64,000 nt of DNA, taken from contig JAILWY010000014.1 of NCBI GenBank assembly GCA_022113835.1, positions 6,697,501-6,761,500 of the forward strand, written 5' to 3'. Position 1 is the stretch's first letter; every line of letters starts with the position of its first letter. This document shows positions 1-12,639 of this stretch, one piece after another. The DNA is from Atopsyche davidsoni. Lineage: Eukaryota; Arthropoda; Insecta; Trichoptera; Hydrobiosidae. A program made the translations under genes and the position numbers. The notes under the pieces were generated by a model, which did no database searches, was not told the origin of the DNA, and saw only the letters and a program-made list of their open reading frames with translations.

Positions 1-54
1 TTATATATCTGTGATCTTTGTTACGCTTCGAAAACGTGTCTTGAATTTAGTGTC

Positions 55-215
55 AAGCTTTATGTCGATTATTTCTTCATCTTCTCCTCAGAGAAGGTTG
101 ATGACCATTTCACTGAACATCTTTGTTCTGAGCCAGGCTCACTAATCCCGCTGTACTCCCGAATTTTTCCTTGGAATTTTTCCTGGACAATCAGCTGGAG
201 CAGGCTATATGTATT
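55..215 (+). repeat. Degenerate interspersed repeat, family B copy 1
   Basis: A degenerate repeat also seen at 11062-11150 and 27668-27742 (reverse strand) and at 32520-32699 and 37852-37970 (same strand). Shared landmarks in order are a CTCC-TCAGAG-AAGG stretch, GATGACCATTTCACTGAACA, a (C/G)AGCCAGGCT-like stretch, and a late CTTGGA...GGACAATCAG stretch. No open frame or terminal repeat is visible, so the class is unknown (possibly a piece of a non-autonomous Helitron or retroposon). The left boundary may lie outside the window. Confidence 0.55.
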
Positions 216-2376
216 ATTTATGTCAATTATTTAATTAATTCAACGACAGTGCCATTTCTGTCGCAATTAAATGGCTTGATAATATATAATTTTAATTTTA
301 TTTGATTATTTTAATGAATCGTGGTAGTCAAGAAAATTAAATAAAACATTTGATAATGCATCACTAATGTAAACACATTTAATGTATCTGTAGGATCTGT
401 TGTGGTTTAAGTATCACTAGATTCTTCTTAGGTTGTATGTTGTGAATTTTTCCTAATCTCTTCCAAGTCATTTATTTCGATATGCGGTGTAATTATTCTC
501 ACATTCCGGCCTGTCCAGCACATTAGACAATCTAAACGTCTGCCAATGGTGAAAAAATAATTATCAAACTCCAGCACCTATCTGAGATATTTCCAGTTTC
601 TAATCAATTCGTTCGCATTACTTTGAACTCTGCTTTAATAAACCATTTGATGAAAACATTATCGTTAATGAAAACATGGTCTCGTGGCACGGGGAACATA
701 ATTCTGTCATAATTATTGTTTCTTTTAGATAAAATGTATGTAACATTAGAAGTGAGCGTGCCGGCTATAAATTACCAGCAGGGCTATCAAAAACGTCATA
801 TTTTTGCCGCCTTTTATTTTCATATTATTTTTAATTTTTATAAAATTTATGAAAAGTTGTCCTATGCTTAATTTTTTACGTACTAAAAATTTCATCTTAA
901 CTAAAATAAAAGAGACAGTTTGCAATCAAGGAACCAGATTTTAACAATAACTTAAACGATTTCAGTGAAAATATTATCATAACTGTGATGTTATCAAATA
1001 CACATATTTTATTATTGTATTCAAGTGTAATCAATATTATTCGTTACTCATCAGGAATCAATAGGAAAATTTGCTGATCATCTATGACTAATTAAAAATG
1101 TCGAAATTTGACCAATTATAAAATTTGTTGTTGAAGTACACATCCTCATAACGTGACACTTTTTTTTACGACATAAACAGTTCCACGGCCAAAATATTCA
1201 ATCTTCCAATTCGTATTCGGCAACAAGTATTTCTATAAAATAATCGGCGACACCGAGTCGTTCATCTCGAGTCCCGTCTGTGTTATTTTGGTTTGGCATT
1301 ACATTTCGTAAACATAGGTTACATTTCGAAGACATTAATTTCTTTCATATCAGGCAACAACAATAACAATTTTCCGCATTCACACAGCAACACTGACAAC
1401 AGAAACGTTCTGAAATAGATTTAGATTAAAGTTTACGGCCGCTTAAAGCATTTCAAACGGCAATAAAGCTATTATTGCAATTTCAGCTCTGACTTCACAT
1501 GGGCTTCTTTATAATTTAAGTGACAACCTGTTGAATCTCCGTGTCTCGCACTGTCAGCTGTTACGATTTAACGTGACCTCTTGTAGCTAACTATGGCGTC
1601 ATTGACAATATTGTCTGCATTGACAATCACATTCCACGGTACAACAACATAAAAATATTTACCTCTTTTAAAGCTTTTTAAATAAAAAATTAGTTATTGA
1701 ATTGTATATTATACATTTTAAACCCTTTTTGTATATATGTTGCCTGTTTTCGTGGGTATACTATCTGAGTATTCTAATCATGTCTGGTGTAGTTAATAAT
1801 GAAGTAATTACACTGCGCGCTCCGCTCTTAGCAATTGTGACCAGAAGGCTGATGTCCGAAACGATACCACAAGCTGCAAAGTGAACAAACCGCCCCGAGG
1901 GGATGCCACCTGCGTGAAGCAATCGCCTTCAATCATCTGTCTGCTGCTAAATACTCACGAATGCTCGCGAAGACATGCAATGGTCACTTTCTCTACATTC
2001 ATCACGATCATCAGCTTTTATTCACGCGATACATAACAAAGGCTTTCTAGCTGCTTGTATTTCTATACGTTTTGACCAAAACTCGTCATGTATGAATGTG
2101 ATAATAGTTATGACTGCAGCAATATAACGATTATTATTTTTTTGATAAACAGAATAGTTATAAACGTGTTATAGAACTTTAAATCTGATATTGTTATTAC
2201 GACCATTAATTTAGTATTTTTTTTGTTCTAATACATAAATGACAGGAAAGGTATGTAAACAAATCACCTTATATTTGTAGACTCGGTTTTCAATATGCAG
2301 ATATTTGAATGTACTCACGCAATGAATATGAATTCACAAATCTTTTAAAGATTAAAAATTGTTACCTCGAGCAAAG
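216..2376. other. Gene-free stretch, A+T-rich
   Basis: I see no gene here. The short open frames are what chance gives in A+T-rich DNA. The 1790-1970 section is more G+C-balanced, with few homopolymers, and could be a conserved non-coding element; this is inference from composition only. Confidence 0.5.
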
Positions 2377-2878
2377 CATTTGATCGTATACATTTTCATA
2401 AAATCATAAATCTTTTTAAATGATCCTAATATTTTTACATTTTTGTGAAGTTATGCAGTAGAAGTGAACGCCTTTAAGTCCAATTTCTTTTCCACTGTAA
2501 AATGTGCAGAGAGTTTTTACTATTCGTTTCGTGTGTATGTCTTATTTCTAAATAATATTACGTCATAACGATAGTTGTATACTATACTGAGTGCGTATTT
2601 CTTTTTTATCTGACCTTTATACTTGGTCATTTGATCATATACATTTTCATAAAATCATAAATCTTTTTAAATGATCCTAATAGTTTTATATTTTTATGAA
2701 GTAATGCAGTAGAAGTGAACGCCTTTAAGTCCAATTTCTTTTCCACTGTAAAATGTGCAGAGCCTTTTTACTCTTCGTTTCGTGTGTATGTCTTATTTCT
2801 AAATCGTATTACGTCATAACGATAGTTGTATACTATACTGAGTGCGTATTTCTTTTTAATCTGACCTTTATAGTTGGT
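2377..2878. repeat. Two-copy tandem duplication, period 251 bp
   Basis: Unit 1 (2377-2627) and unit 2 (2628-2878) both begin CATTTGATC and run in step to the TTGGT before their ends. They differ by only scattered substitutions and one-base length changes in T runs. Shared landmarks are GAAGTGAACGCCTTTAAGTC, ATTACGTCATAACGATAG and TATACTGAGTGCGT. No function is recognised. It looks like a fairly recent segmental tandem duplication. Confidence 0.85.
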
Positions 2879-5367
2879 GAGTCGGCTGGACATGATGCTT
2901 GTGAGTGCGTCCGTCTCGGCGAGCATCACCGCGCTTGATTTGTTTTTTACTTGATCCGGGACGCGCTCGTGAGGTCGCTCCGCTGCACCGCCGGGACTGC
3001 CTTTGGCTGTCTGAGCTTTTTTTTTATAGTTTACAGATGGTAAATGTATACAAAGCTGTGAGCATTGAAAGACATCTTGTGAAAGCGTTTATAAAGTAAA
3101 TTTAAGCTCCTCTCGCATGATTTATTAAAAGCTTTTCATAAATGTTGTACTTTACATGTTGTCAACTTAGATGTTATTTTCTACCATACTATTTTGAAAT
3201 CGATAGACAAAATTACTTTGCTTATTTAGATGTCAAAACGATATTTAATTAAGAAACATTACACGCCATACCTTAAAGTTGTATTATACTTATATTATAT
3301 ATCTTATAAATAACCATTACAATGAAAAAGTTACACACATGTGACAAAAGCGAAAATCTCCAGTTCACCCAGCAAAAATGTATTATCATCTATAAACTAG
3401 CGCATACAAAAATACTGTCATTAAAAACATACTAATCTTTTTTATGTAATCTACATATTAGTTATTACTTGTGTTATAATTTATAACTTTAATTAAGGCA
3501 TAATTACTGTTTCATTAATGTAGGGTGTGTGAAAACACACCTTACTTTTTATAAGTCACTAACTATGGTCTAGGAGACACTGAGTTGCTCGTATAAAAAT
3601 AACTTTGTATTTTTTAGTCTCCTTGGTAAAAAATATTATTTCATTTTGCGCGTTAACAGCACGAAACACCAATGACTCCAAAACGTGAGGTTTTTTATTG
3701 ACTGCCATCTCCACTACAACTACTAACGACCAGGGACTCTCAGGTGTGAACGCTGAAAGCGTGAACTCACCCTGGACCCCTTGTAGAGTTATAACTAAAA
3801 ATATTGCATCGCTACCTCTAGCGTGTTGCGTCACTTGTTACTGTTACTGTACATAATGCCGTACGATCTCTTCACTAGTTTTATCTGAATATTATTTTTA
3901 TTACTTCAGAGTAAAGTGACACAAGTACTGGAAAATAAAAAAAGCACTTCGTACAGCGCACTCGCCCGTCAGACCAACGGGGAGCTCCCCGCTAGGCGCG
4001 CGTTGCACTATCATGTCTAAATATAAAATCCGGATAACTGTCAATTAAATAATGGGCTTTTAAAATTATTTGTAAGATTCTTCGTATTGATAACGTGAAA
4101 GTAAAGTTTTATTATCGATTTTGTGAAAAAAAAATACAATCGCGCCATTGTCACGGTTGTTAGTATGTTTGTTGTGATTTATCGTCAATTTGGTATCTGC
4201 CTAATTATGTTATTGTCAGCATTCAACATTTGAATCTTAGCGTGTTTTACAATCGCTTCTTTATTTATTAACAAACAAACATCTGTCGAAATTTTAAAAA
4301 CACATTAATTGAATTATTAAAGGTCTGTTACTACGAGGAACTAATTTTTTATACATATTTTTTTGTTTGAAATAAATTATGCTTTTAACTACTCGATTGT
4401 TATTTATGTATTGTAGATTCAGCGGTCTGTCGGCTGCCTTAATAAATTACGACTTCAGTCTATACTGACCGAGTGTTAAATGCTGGACATTCGACGTATC
4501 GGGTTACATTGAAATCATTATCCGCTTAGAATTAAAAATACGCGTCTACGGATTCCAACATCGAAATATCTGAGATGCAAATCAATTTTGGAGATTCTAT
4601 CTGACACGTTTTCAATGTTTTAAAAAAAACCTATCGATTATAACACTTTCAATGACGCAATATTTTTCATAAATAAATAGTGATAAAAAAATCGTTCGGC
4701 ATCAAACTGAAGAAAAAAGACTAAAAATTGGAATCGCCCCGCTGGCGCTCGTGACTGCTGAGGAAGTTTGTGGCGCTGTTCTTGAAATTTCCAGCAAAAA
4801 AGGACGAGTCATTTTTAGAATGATGGATTACCACAAAACACAAGCTGTCTTTTAATAAAGATCTGTTGCAACAACCTCGTGAGCCATGTGTGTATTAAAT
4901 TATATTTTACGATGAATTTCGGAACACACCAAATGCATTTTCTGATCGGCCATAAATCGAAGAGTCTGTTTGTTTTTGTTTTCGGTTAAATTAAGGGTTA
5001 AATAGCAGGTAAAGAAATTAGTCTGATTACAAAACCATATATCATAGTTCAATTTATTATATTTTATGTATCTTTTTTTTACAAATTATATTAAGTCGTC
5101 TAAGCTTAACTGGGATTTGGATATTAATAGCCATGATAAATATCTATCATTAACATGATTATAGTGTTTTATCATTATCCATTAATCTGCATAGAAGTGT
5201 GACCAAAAGACATCGATAAAATCAACTTGGCAGTAAAGTATTTCCGAAATAAATGCACTTCGCTTAAAAAAACAATTTAAAAAAACCTGTGCCAGACCTC
5301 GCTTTATAGCTGTTAACAGGCAATCGGCTTTATAATGCACAATATATTCAATGATTCATGTGGCATG
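2879..5367. other. Gene-free stretch
   Basis: I see nothing coding with support. A 91-codon minus-strand frame at 3559-3834 has a plausible amino-acid mix but no motif I recognise and no splice context, so I do not call it a gene. The stretch 3955-4015 is a small G+C-richer patch. Confidence 0.45.
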
Positions 5368-5375
5368 CCCTAGAA

Positions 5376-5854
5376 CAGTGCTTCTCAAAGTGGTCCCTAC
5401 GGACCCCAGGGGGTCCCTGAGATCATTCGGGGGTCCTTAGAAAATTAAAATCGATTTGTGGGTCCCTGAACAACGTCAGGGGGTCCTCGCAAGGTTTAAT
5501 ATAAAATTTAAAAAAATGTGACATATTTTTATTAATATGGAAGTTAAAATAAATAACAATAAATACATTATTAGCGATTTTTACGTCCTAAGTAAAATAT
5601 AAATATAGACAGGTGCATAAAATAAAATTAATAACAGGCATCGCGGTGAGTCAGGTAGGTTAATACGAAATAGAGACGATACTTGCACCAACTAGTCTAT
5701 GATATGAATTTATGTAGTTTTTCACCCAGGGTCCGTAGGCAAGTTTTTACTATTAAAGGGGGTCCGTAGACAAGTTTGACTATGAAAGGGGGTCCATGGG
5801 CAAGTTTTGACTATGAAAAGGGGTCCGTGGGCCAAAATAGTTTGAGACCCACTG
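5376..5854. mobile_element. Non-autonomous hAT MITE (479 bp) with 8-bp target duplication
   Basis: The left end reads CAGTGCTTCTCAAAGTGGTC. The right end, read inward on the other strand, starts CAGTGGGTCTCAAACTA, the CAGTG-type terminus of many hAT elements. Perfect 8-bp direct repeats ccctagaa flank it at 5368-5375 and 5855-5862, matching the Buster-type target consensus nnnTAnnn. No transposase is encoded. The interior is rich in GGGGTCC; near the right end there are four tandem 30-31-bp units starting at about 5730, 5761, 5791 and 5822. It was presumably mobilised in trans by an autonomous hAT. Confidence 0.9.
5730..5840. repeat. 30-31-bp tandem repeat inside the hAT MITE
   Basis: Units start GGTCC(G/A)T(A/G)G(G/A)CAAG and end in ACTAT(T/G)AAA. 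There are three full units and one partial unit running into the right terminus. Subterminal repeats of this kind often serve as transposase binding sites in hAT elements; that role is inferred here. Confidence 0.75.
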
Positions 5855-5862
5855 CCCTAGAA

Positions 5863-8800
5863 CAATATCTGCAACGTGTCCGAATTATCCACCGAATATC
5901 GTCATCATCATCACAAAACTTCAGGAACCTATACAGGCGCTTTTTTTAATTTAAAATCTGAATTAAGACATTTTTAATTTTACTCTTTGCTTTTTTTGTT
6001 GCAAAGAAGCGAGCCACTCAAATACCCACCTACGTCATTTTTTTGTAACAAAAAATAAGTATAAATTATTTTAAGTTTAAAAAAACATCTCATCAGGCTA
6101 ATATGATTATCATTGTCGCGATGACAATGATGATGATCCCGGCTGATTGGGCCGACGCGTGTGGGGGCCCGTGGGCAGGCGGCCCAGCCCGGGCGCCGCA
6201 CAGCTGGCGCCGGCGCCACACCTGCCTAGCAACAGCGGCTGCCGACCACATCCACGGGACCGTGAAGGATACCCGCCAATTATATGCAACTACTGATGTT
6301 TTATAATAATCGTAGTACGTATATGCTTTTAGTCTTACAATAATGTGATATTGCTTAGGTGATAAACAATTATCGCATTAGGTCACAAATAAATTATTAA
6401 TATGAATGCATATTATGCGGTAACAATATGGGTACTTCATTTGAGATTTAGAATATTAAATAAACTTTTACATATAATAAATACCACTATTTACGCTATA
6501 AATCCCAACAGTACAAATACACATCATTTTAATAATTATTATAATAATGATACTTGTGGCGTACTCAAACAGCAATCTGGTTGAAATAATATCTCTTAAT
6601 TGTTCAAAACGGTCGGGGCGATGTCTTGTCGCTACGGACAGAAATATTTAGTATTTATTTTTAATATCGCAGCTGAAGGACTGAGCTTCCTTCACCCCAC
6701 GCCATAACTATCGCTTTTTTATTGAATATATCTTCTGGATATCACATTATACATCATCCGGACTGTATGTCTACAAATACAATTTTTTTTATAAATATGA
6801 ACAATTTTATGAAATAAACAGTAAAATTTATAAGCATTTGTATTTTTGTAACTATTGCGACGGCTTTGCCCGTGAAGTGTTTACGCAGCGTCGGAGATAT
6901 ATGGCCTTTGTCTGGTGAGAGTATAGGATAGCCGCAGATCTGTGTAGGCATGTATTTTATTAATACTCGATACGTCGATTCAATCTGTCTTTCCGATGAC
7001 CTTTGTGCATGGGAATTCGTATTTACGTTTTAAATGCGATGTCTGCTGGCAGAGTTTTATTATTTTGACCTTTCATATGAGAATTTTAAATATGTTAAAA
7101 AAAAAACAATGCGGACCTAATAGATTACATTGTATGTCATATATTTATTTAGAAATAAACGTGTGCTCGTGCTTTCGCCGATGCCACTTCTTACTTAATA
7201 AATGGTGATGACAAATAATACAATGGACATTAATATTATTACAACAAGCAACGTTTATTTTAAAGTCGTGTTGCTATTCATTATTTTTTTATTTAAATTT
7301 ATTATGTTTACATATAAAATTGCATATGATTTACGTACAAATGCAAAAGTATTTATTTAAAAAAATTTCGTACCAATGCGATTTTAAAAAGGCTTTGTTA
7401 TTTTAATGTAAATAACGGGTGCTCCATCTAACTGGATCGTACCGTAAATTAGTGCAGATTCTACGTTAAAACGAAGTTCATATTATTCCGGTTGGGTGGA
7501 CTAACGCGATAACCCGGCACTTAGTCTGCGCAAACCGCACACGGTAGCGACATGGACGTTACTCTGCAGCCACCGGAGCGGTGCAGGTTATGAAACCCTT
7601 AGCAGCAGCTAGTTAACTCTGCGGTTAGAGTTCGGATTCTCCGGTAGCCGAGTGCATAATCTAACATGCACATCGAATGATCGAATCATTCTAATGAATG
7701 AGTGATTTTGTTAAAGAATGAACGAAAATGTGAAGTTTGAACAATGAAATCGTTTTATCAATAATAATAATGTGCGAAAAATATTCCCAACGATAGATCC
7801 GGAAATATTGTAGTTGAAATGAAATTTTAACATGTTTATGGTTTTCCCATTGTCATTGAATGCTACTTAGTATTCTTATAATATAATTATTTATAAATTG
7901 ATAGATTGTATTGTTTATAAAAAGTTTGTTTGATGATTAGAATTTAGAAAAAAGTGTAATGAAAGCGTAGTATGCTTGTATTGAATGTAAGTGCATGGCA
8001 GAATTCGGCTTTTGTATGATTGCAGCTTCTCACGACAAGCAGTAGAGTTATGCATACAGGTTGACAATTAAAATAATAAAAAATGTGAATATCAAATTCA
8101 TCTAAAGTATTGAAGTGAATTTCGAAGATCCATCCATAAATTAGATGGTTGCATCATCTTTTGTACATGCTTCCTAGTTTTTTTAGTGCAATCTCGTGTA
8201 AAGTGTTTAAGAATAATAAATTTATTTAGTCGCTACAAATCACTTTTACGGATTTGTTTTTTTAAATTTTGCTGTTAACAAAGATGATGCATTAATGCAT
8301 CATTAACAAACAATCATAGTTTTTCGCAAGATCCGTTAGTGTGGGCAAAGGGATGCAGTGAAAGTTTGTTTTCACTGGAAAGATGACACTGATAAGATGG
8401 ACTTATAATAATTATAGTCGTTGGCGATAATTACATTATAATGTTTCTCTATAGTTATTAATTCTCTTATAGCTTTCTATTGTCACGCTCGCATAAGTTT
8501 TGAAGAATAAATTTTGATTTTATTTAAACTTACTAACATATTTACTGAAATGTTTCCACAATAACACAATTCACGACTATTAATTAACACAGTTAGGTAT
8601 TTATAAAATTGCATAAAATTTTGCCCAATGTTTTACGTTTTTCAAATATGAAAGCTCTATACATCTTGGGATAACTTTCTTATACAGTTGACCTCATTAA
8701 CCCAAGAATTAGAGCAATCCAATCCCAGAAATTACTAATTCTAGTTTGTCTTCTGCTATGCGGGTAATACCATTTTGCCCGCAGAAGGATTATAATGGCA

Positions 8801-9177
8801 AGCATAGCTGCTTAGCGACCATGAGATCCCAAGATAAATTTTTTAAAAAAATATGTAATATAAATATGCATTATTTATTCTCTAACGTTTTTTGGGATGA
8901 TAATATATTTTTTTATAAAAACAATCAAGCTTATGGTAGATCTCGCGGTTTTTGAATATCGCCTCTACTTAAAAAAATATTAATGCTCAGAATAGAATAC
9001 AGAAACTAAAATGTCATTTTTTTTGAAGAATAATATTTTTCTGCGAGTTAAATAAAAAAAAATCACTATCGCTAAAGCTGGATCGTAAGGTATAGAAGTG
9101 TAAGCTCGCTACCCTTGTTATGTTTAGTTTTGATTGCGCGTCATCAATTTGCCTTGTGCTGTTGTAATGGGGCCAGT
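5863..9177. other. Gene-free stretch with one G+C island
   Basis: I see no gene. A G+C-rich island at about 6135-6265 has three GGCGCC sites (6192, 6206, 6212). The 7490-7680 section is G+C-balanced and unique-looking. A perfect 18-bp palindrome with homeodomain-like ATTA cores lies at 8285-8302 (TGATGCATT and its complement). Confidence 0.5.
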
Positions 9178-9330
9178 CAATGCAGACGGGCGAGGCGAGG
9201 CGCCCCACGCGGTGCCCAAACCCGGCGCCCCCCCGGCGCCCCCGCGCCCAGACTCGGCGCCGCGGCGCCGGCGCCCCTGCACTACTGTTGACATTTGTTA
9301 CTCGTAATGAGACAAGACGCGGCCGGGGCA
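9178..9330. other. G+C island with six GGCGCC sites
   Basis: This is an abrupt G+C-rich island in A+T-rich DNA. GGCGCC starts at 9199, 9224, 9235, 9256, 9264 and 9270. Both strands are open here only because stop codons are A+T-rich, so I do not read it as coding. Confidence 0.6.
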
Positions 9331-9814
9331 ACATGATTTATAGCCTTTTAATGACGGATTTTTTCTAATTATTATTTTTTGTTTTTTTTTTTTTATTAGT
9401 TTGTTTCCAAACAATTTATTTCATTATCATAATAAAGTACATACATAACTCATTGTGTCTCACAAATATAAAATTCAGTAACTCTCAAAATCACTACTCT
9501 AAACAAAAGTGTTATTTTATCACTTTAATCCAGTATAATTAATACATAATTTAAAACATACTTTCAAGTTAAAATTACGCCACAATTTAAAAAAAAAAAC
9601 CGATTTTAATGTGAGTTTGTTAATTGTTAACAAATTGTAAAATAAAAATATTTCAAATCTTTATTGTATTGTATAAAAACACAATGAAAACACTCAAACA
9701 CCGTGTTTTAAATAGACCGTACAAAATAACTTTTACTCCCATTAGTATAAACACAAGTTTTGTGAGTTTATAAAGTGCACATTAGGTTTTTATACCGATG
9801 CTTTTTAAGTGAAA
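9331..9814. other. A+T-rich gene-free stretch
   Basis: T runs and simple A+T sequence; nothing recognised. Confidence 0.5.
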
Positions 9815-10125
9815 GGAGTCATCCATTCTATCGAGGCGGACGGTGCTTTGAAGGAACCCCCGGGCTATGTATAGAGGCGCTATCTTTAACCCGTATTGAC
9901 TCTGGGACTATACATTACTGCACCGGGCCGTGTCTGTGACGCAAAACAAACACGACCTGAAATACCCCATCAATCTACCGTCGCTCATTACCGCCGGCTC
10001 GCGCGTGACGTCACCGCCCCGAATAGTCCTGGCTGGGGTAGCGCGGGGGACACGAACCTGCGTCCCGGGCCTTCTAGCGACCGATCCCTACTTTGTACAA
10101 CGAAAAAATGCCCGCATGTTAGTTT
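9815..10125. other. Conserved-looking G+C-balanced block (candidate cis-regulatory element)
   Basis: About 300 bp of balanced, low-repeat sequence, with sharp edges to A+T-rich DNA on both sides. It contains a CRE-like GTGACGTCAC at about 10005 and few homopolymers. Overlapping frames are open in more than one phase (9896-10183 and 9930-10142), which argues against coding. The regulatory role is inferred from composition only. Confidence 0.3.
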
Positions 10126-11061
10126 GCTGTGGTTTCTATTGAATATATATTTAATTTTATTAAGTACAAGAGATGACAGCTGATTCCTCTGACTTCGCGA
10201 AAATTACATTATTTATAAAATGCGACACCTAAAATTTGAATAAAATATGTAAAATACTAACGCATTCAAAGTACAAATAAAACAGGTTTTTTAAGTTAAT
10301 TTAGGTAAATACATATTTTGTCAAGATTATGAAGCGTCTCTGTGATTATTTCTACTGTATTATAAAATTATATTTTATTCAAACCTTTAATTAAGCAATG
10401 CTACATAAACATCTGAAAATTCAACACATAAAATAAATCGCGTTACTTTGATATCTTTTCAATTCTTCAATATTTATTTTAGGTATGTTTCTAAACCGAT
10501 TTATTGTTTAGTCAAAAACCTGAAATGCAATCGTATCAAAACAAACTCTCGTAGTGGCAATCAATTAATGTTTGAGCAAAACTCAAGACATGCACTGCAT
10601 AAGAGCGGCGCGCCGCACCCCCGGGCCGCCTCGCGTGGCGCCGGAAGCGGTAGACTGTTTTGGGGTGGAAGCACTGTAAAGAGGGCTTGTAAACTGTCGG
10701 CTGCCGAGCTCACTGCCCGGAACGATGTATCGGTACTCCTAGATTGTTATTGTTTTATTTATTATTATCTACTATTGTTCTTTTGTTTGAGTCTTGGGAT
10801 ACACATTTTATTGTCTACAATAATAAAAGTTAAATGTATTGTGTACTACACAAAACAGGTTGTACCAATATGTTGCTGTCCAATTTTATCATTTTCTAAT
10901 TTTGGTAATATTAATTTAAGATAATTCGATAATGTTTAATTAGTGATGCTTAATAGTTTTTTTTCTTTATTAGGATTATATAATAATGCTATTGGGCAGC
11001 AGCAATTCGCAAACTTTTACTTCCTATATAAAACTGCGGTGTAGAAGGACCCACGACACTA
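10126..11061. other. Gene-free stretch
   Basis: A small G+C island at about 10600-10660 contains one GGCGCC at 10637. A 158-codon open frame at 10448-10924 runs through it but has no recognisable domain, is mostly low-complexity hydrophobic, and is probably chance. Confidence 0.45.
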
Positions 11062-11150
11062 CATCTAACCCTGGCTCAGCATGAGTATATGCTCAGTGAA
11101 ATGGTCGCCTAACTCCTCTAAAGAGAGGCACTTGATGAAGAAGTAGTTTT
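11062..11150 (-). repeat. Interspersed repeat, family B copy 2
   Basis: On the minus strand it carries the family landmarks: CTTCATCAAGTGCCTCTC, GGCGACCATTTCACTGAGCA and GCTGAGCCAGGGTTAG. Confidence 0.55.
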
Positions 11151-11311
11151 TTTCAACCAACAGAACCATAAAATATTATACCAAATATTAGAGAACAATA
11201 AAGTGCACTTTCACTCATACAGATTTATTGCTTATACAATATTGTATCTGCTAAGATTTAAAAATATTAAGAATTTTTGTAAGCTTGTATTCCAAACTGA
11301 ATAAAATAATT

Positions 11312-11442
11312 ATTTCCACATTTTCGTTTTTATTAGTGACCGGTTTCGCCAATCTTTCACGTTGGCATTATCAAACAGAGTCAACAGTCAAACGTGAAAG
11401 GTTGGCGAAACCGGTCACTAATAAAAACGAAAATGTGGAAAA
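11312..11442. mobile_element. Fold-back (long inverted repeat) element
   Basis: Two arms of about 49 bp, one starting TTTCCACATTTTCG at 11313 and its complement ending at 11441, match with one mismatch around a loop of about 31 nt. The motif TAGTGACCGGTTTCGCCAA appears in each arm. The 62-codon frame across it is an artefact of the palindrome. Transcribed, it would form a long hairpin. No target duplication is clear; the class is unknown. Confidence 0.8.
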
Positions 11443-11461
11443 TCACTCAAGTATTTTTATT

Positions 11462-11518
11462 CAAAAATATTAAAATGGAATTCCACCAAGTACTCTCTGT
11501 CAAAAATATTGAATTTCT
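11462..11518 (-). mobile_element. Fragment of the 23896-24477 hAT MITE family
   Basis: The reverse complement matches about 24148-24205 closely: AATATTTTTGACAGAGA, ACTTGGTGGAATTCCATTTT and AATAT are shared. Only this internal piece remains, directly beside the fold-back element. Confidence 0.75.
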
Positions 11519-11754
11519 TAAAATAATTATATCTGAATGTTTATGAATGTTCAAATACACTTTTTTTACTATAATACATTAAGTGTATTACTTTCTATGA
11601 TATGTAATTACGTAGATACTTTATTATATACGATTCTCATTCGTGAAAAGTTTGCCTATAATACGAGTATACTTAACGTATTATTTATTCATACAATCTA
11701 AGAAATGTATAATTTAGTATGTTTATATAGTAATCAAGTTGTGCGGCACAAACA

Positions 11755-11870
11755 AGCCAGATGAGCGGCCTTCCGCCCGCCCGGCCGGCGTCGGAAGCCC
11801 CGAGCGGCGTCGCGGCGCCCCCAGCCCCGAGCCAGACTGCCCGGCCTGGAGTTGTTGATTCCTCCGATAC
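11755..11870. other. G+C island
   Basis: A G+C-rich patch with GGCGCC at 11814; no coding signal on either strand. Confidence 0.5.
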
Positions 11871-12126
11871 TTCATGCCGGAGTACCTCCCTTCTGAAGAT
11901 CTTTAAGTGCAACTTGACGTTTTTATACTAATGCAACAACATGCTCGGTGCAGCAGGGTACAAAAATAGACGTGTTATAGACGTTTTTTTACGTGTGTCT
12001 GATTTATCTGGTTTAGTACACATGAAGTTGATCTACTGACTTAAATGTGCACGTACATTGTTTTAATGTATGTTATGGATTAGTCAATCAAGATGCGTAT
12101 TTATTACCCATTACGGGCTTATTATA

Positions 12127-12303
12127 TTTACTAATATGATTAGGCACATTAGTTCATATATAGAAGATGATTTAAAGAAACTCTCAGAAAAATATCATCG
12201 TGACAAATCGTGACATCCCACACAAATCACGATGATATTTTTCTGAGAGTTTCTTTAAATCATCTTCTATATATGAACTAATGTGCCTAATCATATTAGT
12301 AAA
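12127..12303. mobile_element. Perfect 77-bp inverted repeat, family D copy 1
   Basis: The arms 12127-12203 and 12227-12303 are exact complements by my reading, separated by 23 nt. The outer ends read TACTAATATGATTAGGCACA, as in the longer copy at 19282-19574. The loop keeps ATCCCACACAA, which equals the end of the tRNA-like T arm in the longer copy, so this is a shortened derivative. TA at both outer edges is compatible with a Tc1/mariner-type target, unproven. Flanking sequence at about 12070-12126 also matches (reversed) the flank at 19575-19640. Confidence 0.85.
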
Positions 12304-12568
12304 GTCTTAATGTACTTAAATTGCAATTTAATAGAGATAAAGCCAATGTTTTACGATTGATTGACTGCCAAAAGTAAACAACGTTTGAAATTAAGCGATG
12401 GTTAAAAATATATATAATTTTACGTACAAAATTTATACGTATTATATGTGGCAAAACACCCAGGTACATAAATTTACTGACAACGCCCTCCAAAACCTGC
12501 AGAAAATTACAATACTCGATTTTTAATAATATAGTATCCTATGCTCCAAATAATAAATTATAGATATG

Positions 12569-12625
12569 AACACAACAAAGAAACGCTATTGGTTAATTGC
12601 GAGTTGTGTCGCTGCGTGTGTCCAG
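12569..12625. repeat. Family A MITE, half copy
   Basis: It contains ACGCTATTGGTTAATTGCGA followed by GTTGTGTCGCTGCGTGTGT, the right arm of the family seen most completely at 43052-43206. The left arm is missing or too diverged to see. Confidence 0.6.
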
Positions 12626-12639
12626 CAGGGCCTAAAATA

